Assembly: GCA_965250205.1 (NCBI GenBank) | Contig: CBDFNK010000012.1 | Span: forward strand, 20,590-84,589 | Origin: JAHZKN01 sp965250205 | Lineage (GTDB): Bacteria; Pseudomonadota; Alphaproteobacteria; Rhizobiales; Hyphomicrobiaceae | Reading direction: 5' to 3' | DNA: 64,000 nt | Shown: positions 59,943-64,000 of the stretch, one piece after another | Numbering within the stretch: position 1 is the stretch's first letter | Layout of the letters: each line of letters starts with the position of its first letter | Notes under the pieces: model-generated | Database searches by the model: none | What the model was told of the DNA's origin: nothing | Seen by the model: the letters and a program-made list of their open reading frames with translations, nothing else | Translations under genes and position numbers: made by a program

Positions 59943-60914
59943 CTACCAGGCAAGTTCAACCATGGCCGCCAAAGCGGGCGGAGCATCGGCTGTGAAAAGG
60001 GCCGCCAGTTTATCAGGCTGGACCCTATCATTGACGACAACATCAGTTGCGTGAATGCCGCCGGCTATAAACAACGCATCAAGGCCTGCCCGCTCTGCGC
60101 CTTCTATGTCGGTGCGTAATGCATCCCCAATCACCAACGCATCTGTCCGTTTGATAGCGGCTTTTCGGAAGGTCTGCGCTGAGGTGATCGCTGTTTCATA
60201 AGCAGATGAATGTGGTTTTCCCGCCCAATAAACTGTGCCTCCCATGTGCTCATAGAGATCACCAATGGCACCGGCACAGAAAAAGCGGGTGCCGCCTACG
60301 TCGACAACAAGGTCAGGGTTAGCGCAAACAAACGGCAAGTCTCGCTTCAGCGCCTCTTCAAGGAGACCTTTGTAGTCTTCGGCGGTTTCAGTACGGTCAT
60401 TGTTAAGCCCGGTTGCAACAACGGCCTCAGCATGATCAAGCGGAACGGACGTGGCGGTGGAACGGTCAAAGAAGGCGGCATCGCGATCTTTGGGGCCAAT
60501 ATAAAAAACAGAGGTGTAGCGCTGCTTCTGTATATGGCTAAGCGCAATCTCACCAGATGAGACGATGTCATCTGCAATGCTTTCGGGCACGCCGACATAA
60601 TCCAACATGGCTTGCACGCGAAATTTTGGAACCGGTGCATTTGACACCAGGACGACGGTGCCACCGGCTTTGCGAAATTTTATCAATGCCGCGCAGGCGC
60701 TGTCATGGGGAATGGCGCCGTTATGGACGACGCCCCACACATCGCACAACAAGACTTGGTAGCGCTCAAGCAGCGGTCCTGCATGGGTGATGATGTCGGG
60801 TGTGGTCACGGTGCCTGTTGCTATCGGGGCTGAAGGGATTGGGGGCAGTGAAACTCCCCGAAGGCGTAGTGGGTCTTTCCTGGTCTCAAATTTACGCGCC
60901 GCAATCTTGCCCAA
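59943..60914 (-). CDS. HAD-superfamily IIA phosphatase (TIGR01459-like)
   Basis: A 323-residue NagD/pyridoxal-phosphatase-type HAD hydrolase. Motif I is VLLCDVWGVVHNG (Asp nucleophile), motif II VVLVSNAP, motif III VYWAGKPHSSAYE with Lys, and motif IV VIGDALRTDIEGAERAGLDALFIAGG. The DVWG version of motif I is characteristic of an alphaproteobacterial subfamily of unknown substrate. The N-terminal 25 residues before PSAPIATGTV may be untranslated: a later start is plausible. TAG stop. Confidence 0.88.
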   Translation of the reverse strand: MGKIAARKFETRKDPLRLRGVSLPPIPSAPIATGTVTTPDIITHAGPLLERYQVLLCDVWGVVHNGAIPHDSACAALIKFRKAGGTVVLVSNAPVPKFRVQAMLDYVGVPESIADDIVSSGEIALSHIQKQRYTSVFYIGPKDRDAAFFDRSTATSVPLDHAEAVVATGLNNDRTETAEDYKGLLEEALKRDLPFVCANPDLVVDVGGTRFFCAGAIGDLYEHMGGTVYWAGKPHSSAYETAITSAQTFRKAAIKRTDALVIGDALRTDIEGAERAGLDALFIAGGIHATDVVVNDRVQPDKLAALFTADAPPALAAMVELAW

Positions 60915-60960
60915 ACCGCCGACGGGACTTGCACCTGTTGGGATAGCCCGAGATAAAGAG

Positions 60961-61036
<76 letters not shown>

Positions 61037-61574
61037 TTAGTATTGTTTTTCAACGACTTACACCATTTTCAAAAGAGAACAAAATGAAATGTTGTCAATC
61101 TAGTTGTTAAAAGTTGTCAATTGCCACCGTTACTATGTTCTTGGACTGTTCTGCTCGGACATGAAGAACATATTGTGAATCTAGGACGCCTAGCTACACG
61201 TAAATTTTGTTTTTATCAATGTGGGAGATTGCACTCCACAGCAGAATACTAAGCATTGTCGCTTCTGGATTGGGCTAGGTCACTTTTAAATGCAATTTGA
61301 ACCCGATGGGCTTTTTATCTCATAGGAGTGGACAGTCAGCTCCCTGGAAGCCTCTCGCCGCAAAGGGAGATTTTGTATGCAATCACAATGCCTTTGCTAT
61401 GTCCGCTCTCGAGTGCAGAAACGATGCAATGTAGTGGTCCAATCTGCGTGAGCATACGACCTAAAGCGAACAAATTTACTCAGCCGCATTGTGCGTGATA
61501 GTTTGGCTGTTCGGCCGTTTCGCAAGTGCGTGTGATGCTGAATAGACTGTAGCCGCCGAGGATTGAAGTGCACA
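61037..61574. other. Intergenic region between tRNA-Thr and the acyltransferase
   Basis: No gene is supported in these 538 bases. It should hold the tRNA promoter (leftward) and the acyltransferase promoter (rightward). I see no repeat-family member. Confidence 0.4.
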
Positions 61575-63590
61575 ATGCAGAGCGGTTTTAGAGCAGATAT
61601 AGAAGGCTTGCGGGCCCTCGCCGTCGTGCCGATTTTATTGTTTCACCTTAACGTCGCGTTTTGTCCTGGCGGCTTTGCAGGTGTCGATGTCTTCTTCGTG
61701 ATCTCCGGTTATTTGATCACACGAATGATCGTGACTGCCAACTCTGAGTTTAGCTTCAAGACATTTTACACTAGGCGTTTCTATCGCATTTTTCCGGCGC
61801 TCCTGACCACCTGTCAAATCTCCCTAATCGTCGGGTGGATCATTTTGACCCCCGAAGATTATTCAAAGTTATCCTGGTCAGCGCTCGCTGCGGCACTTGG
61901 CGTATCTAACTTCTATTTCTACGGAGCGCTGGATTATTTCAGCGACGCAAACATCTACCACGCGCTCCTCCACACATGGTCGTTAGGTGTCGAGGAGCAA
62001 TTCTATTTGTTTTGGCCCGCCTTGGTCATTTTGATATTGCGCACGCGCATGCCTGTGTTGCCCGTTTTGGCTCTGGTCGCGGTCGTATCGTTTCTTTCAA
62101 CGCTTGTGATGCAGCGAGAAAATGCAGATATGACCTTTTATTTGATGCCCTTTCGCATTTTTGAGTTTGCTGCCGGTGCCAGCCTTGTGAAGCTCGAACT
62201 CGTTTGGGCACGCCATTCGACCGATCAAAGGAATGGCGTGTTGGGTGCTATTGGAATGGCGCTGTTGCTTTACACATTTTTCTTTTTACACGAGGATCTG
62301 CCCTGGCCGAGTACATTTACGCTAGCCCCGACAATTGGAACAATGTTGCTCATCCTGGCAGGCCAGCGCGGAATTTGGCGCAGTGCCCTTAGCAATAGCG
62401 TATTTCGTTTTCTCGGCCGCATCTCCTATTCGCTTTATTTGGTGCATTGGCCAGTTTTAGTTTTCTACCGGTATTACACCATTGTTCCGCCATCACTCGT
62501 CGAACTTGCCGTTCTCGGCGCAGCTTCAATTGTTATTGCTTCTTTGATGTTCGCGTTGGTTGAAATCCCGTTTAGAAACCGACCTCTACACTCACCATCA
62601 GTGTCTCAAACACCATTGGTGTCTCAAACGGCGTCGTTACGATATTTTTCGTGGGTGTCCCGTACTTGGCCTTATGTCCGAACCCCAATATTAACTATCT
62701 CGACGTTGCTGTTTTTTTCTGCTTCGGCTCTCGTGATTGCAGAGAGCGGGTTCCCATCTCGCATTGATGAAAAACGAGTGCAATCGATTGATAAAGGGCT
62801 GACTTTTGCCGGTGATCTCTGTGGCCTCAAACGCAGCCGCTGTATTTTTGGGGATCGCGCTGCAAAGACCGTCGTTTATGTCGTGGGTGACAGTCATGCA
62901 CTTAATCTCATTCATGGGCTCGACAGATTGTTCGTGGCCAAAAATATAAAAGGAATTGCGTTTTACGATCATGGATGTTTGTTCGCGCTAGGCACAACAA
63001 GATTCATAAAAGGGCGTAGGGACAACAAGTGTGCGCAGCGCGTTCAGACAGCATTTGACTTTCTGAGAGGCACAACTGACCCAGTAATCATAGCAAGCGC
63101 CTTTTCTGGTTACAGAAATTCAATTGGGCCTCCGGGCGCGTTGTCGCCACTTCGGCAAACAGAGACAGAATATTTTTCGTGGCTGGGAAATAGGATTTTA
63201 GCCAGTCTCACCTATATCAATGCAGACAAACGTCCTATTATACTCTTCAAGCAAAGTTATTCGACCGGGATTGATCTCGCAAAATGCCTCTATCGCCCAA
63301 CCATCACAAATGGACAGGCAGAGGTTCCAACCAAATGCAGAGCCCTTTCACGGAACGAAGTTATGAAGAACTATCGCCATGCAGATCAGATGATTGACAA
63401 AGTCTCAGCTACTTTTTCATCCGTGCGGGTTATCGACCCAAAGTTGATCTTCTGCAAGAGTGAGGTTTGCACTACCGATCAGGGTGGAACGCTCTTTTTT
63501 CGAGACACTACGCATCTGACAATTCATGGGTCTGACTACCTTATTGCAGGGGCAAAGGAAGCTTTGCTCGCAGGCCTGCAGTTGGAATAG
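61575..63590 (+). CDS. Acyltransferase-3 / SGNH fusion (OafA-like O-acetyltransferase)
   Basis: The protein has 671 residues from the ATG at 61575. The N-terminal membrane domain (about 1-360, ten or eleven helices) opens RADIEGLRALAVVPILLFHL with the catalytic His in FHL and has DVFFVISGYLITRMI and HTWSLGVEEQFYLFWP. A linker leads to a periplasmic SGNH domain (about 410-671) with the nucleophile in VVYVVGDSHALNLIHGL and the Asp/His pair in FRDTTHLTIHGSDYL. Such fusions transfer acetyl groups onto O-antigen, peptidoglycan or exopolysaccharide. It stands alone, 10 kb from the polysaccharide locus whose product it could modify. Confidence 0.92.
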   Translation: MQSGFRADIEGLRALAVVPILLFHLNVAFCPGGFAGVDVFFVISGYLITRMIVTANSEFSFKTFYTRRFYRIFPALLTTCQISLIVGWIILTPEDYSKLSWSALAAALGVSNFYFYGALDYFSDANIYHALLHTWSLGVEEQFYLFWPALVILILRTRMPVLPVLALVAVVSFLSTLVMQRENADMTFYLMPFRIFEFAAGASLVKLELVWARHSTDQRNGVLGAIGMALLLYTFFFLHEDLPWPSTFTLAPTIGTMLLILAGQRGIWRSALSNSVFRFLGRISYSLYLVHWPVLVFYRYYTIVPPSLVELAVLGAASIVIASLMFALVEIPFRNRPLHSPSVSQTPLVSQTASLRYFSWVSRTWPYVRTPILTISTLLFFSASALVIAESGFPSRIDEKRVQSIDKGLTFAGDLCGLKRSRCIFGDRAAKTVVYVVGDSHALNLIHGLDRLFVAKNIKGIAFYDHGCLFALGTTRFIKGRRDNKCAQRVQTAFDFLRGTTDPVIIASAFSGYRNSIGPPGALSPLRQTETEYFSWLGNRILASLTYINADKRPIILFKQSYSTGIDLAKCLYRPTITNGQAEVPTKCRALSRNEVMKNYRHADQMIDKVSATFSSVRVIDPKLIFCKSEVCTTDQGGTLFFRDTTHLTIHGSDYLIAGAKEALLAGLQLE

Positions 63591-63641
63591 ATTTAGAGGC
63601 TGACGTAGCTAAGACCTGATCTGGGGTCTAAAAACGCTACG

Positions 63642-64000
63642 ATGTATGCACGTAAAAGATGGCGAACCGCGCGCCAGAAAAGTTGGTTGATTGAACACTT
63701 CGTTGCCGGCACCACGGCTCGCGCTGTGGCGGAGTTGGTCGGGGTCCAGGCCAACACGGCCATTCGTTTTTACATGCGCCTGCACCAGTTGATTGCCAGC
63801 AATTCCGCGCGATGAATTGTCTGGTGAGATTGAAGCTGACGAAAGTTATTTTGGTGGCAGGCGCAAAGCGTGGTGGCAAAGTTTACACGGCGATCATTCC
63901 AAACGCTAAAACAGAGACACTACTACCGATCATTGCGGAAAATGTCAGGCCGGACAGCATTGTCTACACGGACACGTTCAAGGCCTACAATGCGCTTGAT
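63642..64000 (+). pseudogene. Decayed IS1595/ISXO2-type transposase, cut by the window edge
   Basis: The frame begins MYARKRWRTARQKSWLIEHFVAGTTARAVAELVGVQ, hits a stop near 63814, resumes one frame over with SGEIEADESYFGGRRKA (first catalytic Asp/Glu region), loses about a dozen residues, then continues in a third frame with RGGKVYTAIIPNAKTETLLPI and YTDTFKAYNALD. Two frameshifts and a deletion mean no active transposase. The rest lies beyond the window. Confidence 0.85.

Overview
The window reads as an alphaproteobacterial chromosome, most likely Hyphomicrobiales (Rhizobiales) or a close relative. The evidence is its gene content and local order: CpdR, GapR (DUF2312), DUF1244, the glycerate kinase / DUF1036 / pyruvate kinase run, zinc-free L36, the argC / rplM / rpsI and DUF2842 / ctaA neighbourhoods, and two copies of what looks like the suhB/mmgR (alpha-r8) small RNA between hisN and an N-formylglutamate amidohydrolase. 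No taxon below order can be defended from the sequence alone.

Layout. 0-12 kb is mostly housekeeping: a partial regulator at the left edge, hisN, the tandem sRNA pair, cpdR, tRNA-Val, rpmJ, a TPR protein, the gckA-DUF1036-pyk operon, a second formylglutamate amidohydrolase, DUF1244 and gapR. 11.6-12.5 kb is a graveyard of insertion-sequence pieces, a severed DUF1194 tail and a 15-copy hexanucleotide repeat. 12.5-19 kb holds an RND efflux pump with its adaptor and an MscS-type channel. 19-27 kb is the most interesting block: an RpfF-like diffusible-signal-factor synthase facing an RpfC-like hybrid kinase, which is translationally coupled to a REC-PAS-GGDEF-EAL regulator, with a polysaccharide flippase upstream. 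27-33 kb holds a cNMP-patatin protein, two small conserved-looking genes and a DevC-DevA-DevB type ABC exporter. 33-41.4 kb is an AT-richer accessory region with an IS5-like relic, an orphan Flp pilin, unrecognised small genes, an HWE-family kinase, and three tandem paralogues encoding exported Ala/Lys/Arg-rich proteins (one truncated). 41.7-51.5 kb is an exopolysaccharide locus: alpha/beta hydrolase, Wzy-like polymerase, initiating phosphotransferase, glycosyltransferase, Wza-like export protein, GumC/ExoP-like co-polymerase and deacetylase. 51.5-61 kb returns to housekeeping: DUF2842, ctaA, argC, terC-like, rpsI, rplM, crotonase, VOC, CoA-binding, ribA, HAD phosphatase and tRNA-Thr. The right end has an OafA-like acyltransferase and a decayed IS1595-type transposase.

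How parts may work together. The RpfF/RpfC/c-di-GMP block probably forms a quorum-sensing circuit whose natural outputs would be exopolysaccharide and adhesion functions. The flippase directly upstream and the polysaccharide locus 17 kb away fit that idea, but the regulatory link is inference.

The window is unusually rich in dispersed intergenic repeats. One family (seven copies) has two hairpins and CTAG boundaries, and four copies supply the TAG stop codon of the adjoining gene. A second family is built on a 25-bp dyad, arrayed with periods of 31, 58 and 37 bp at three loci. A third is an intergenic mosaic repeat at 27.1 and 59.8 kb.
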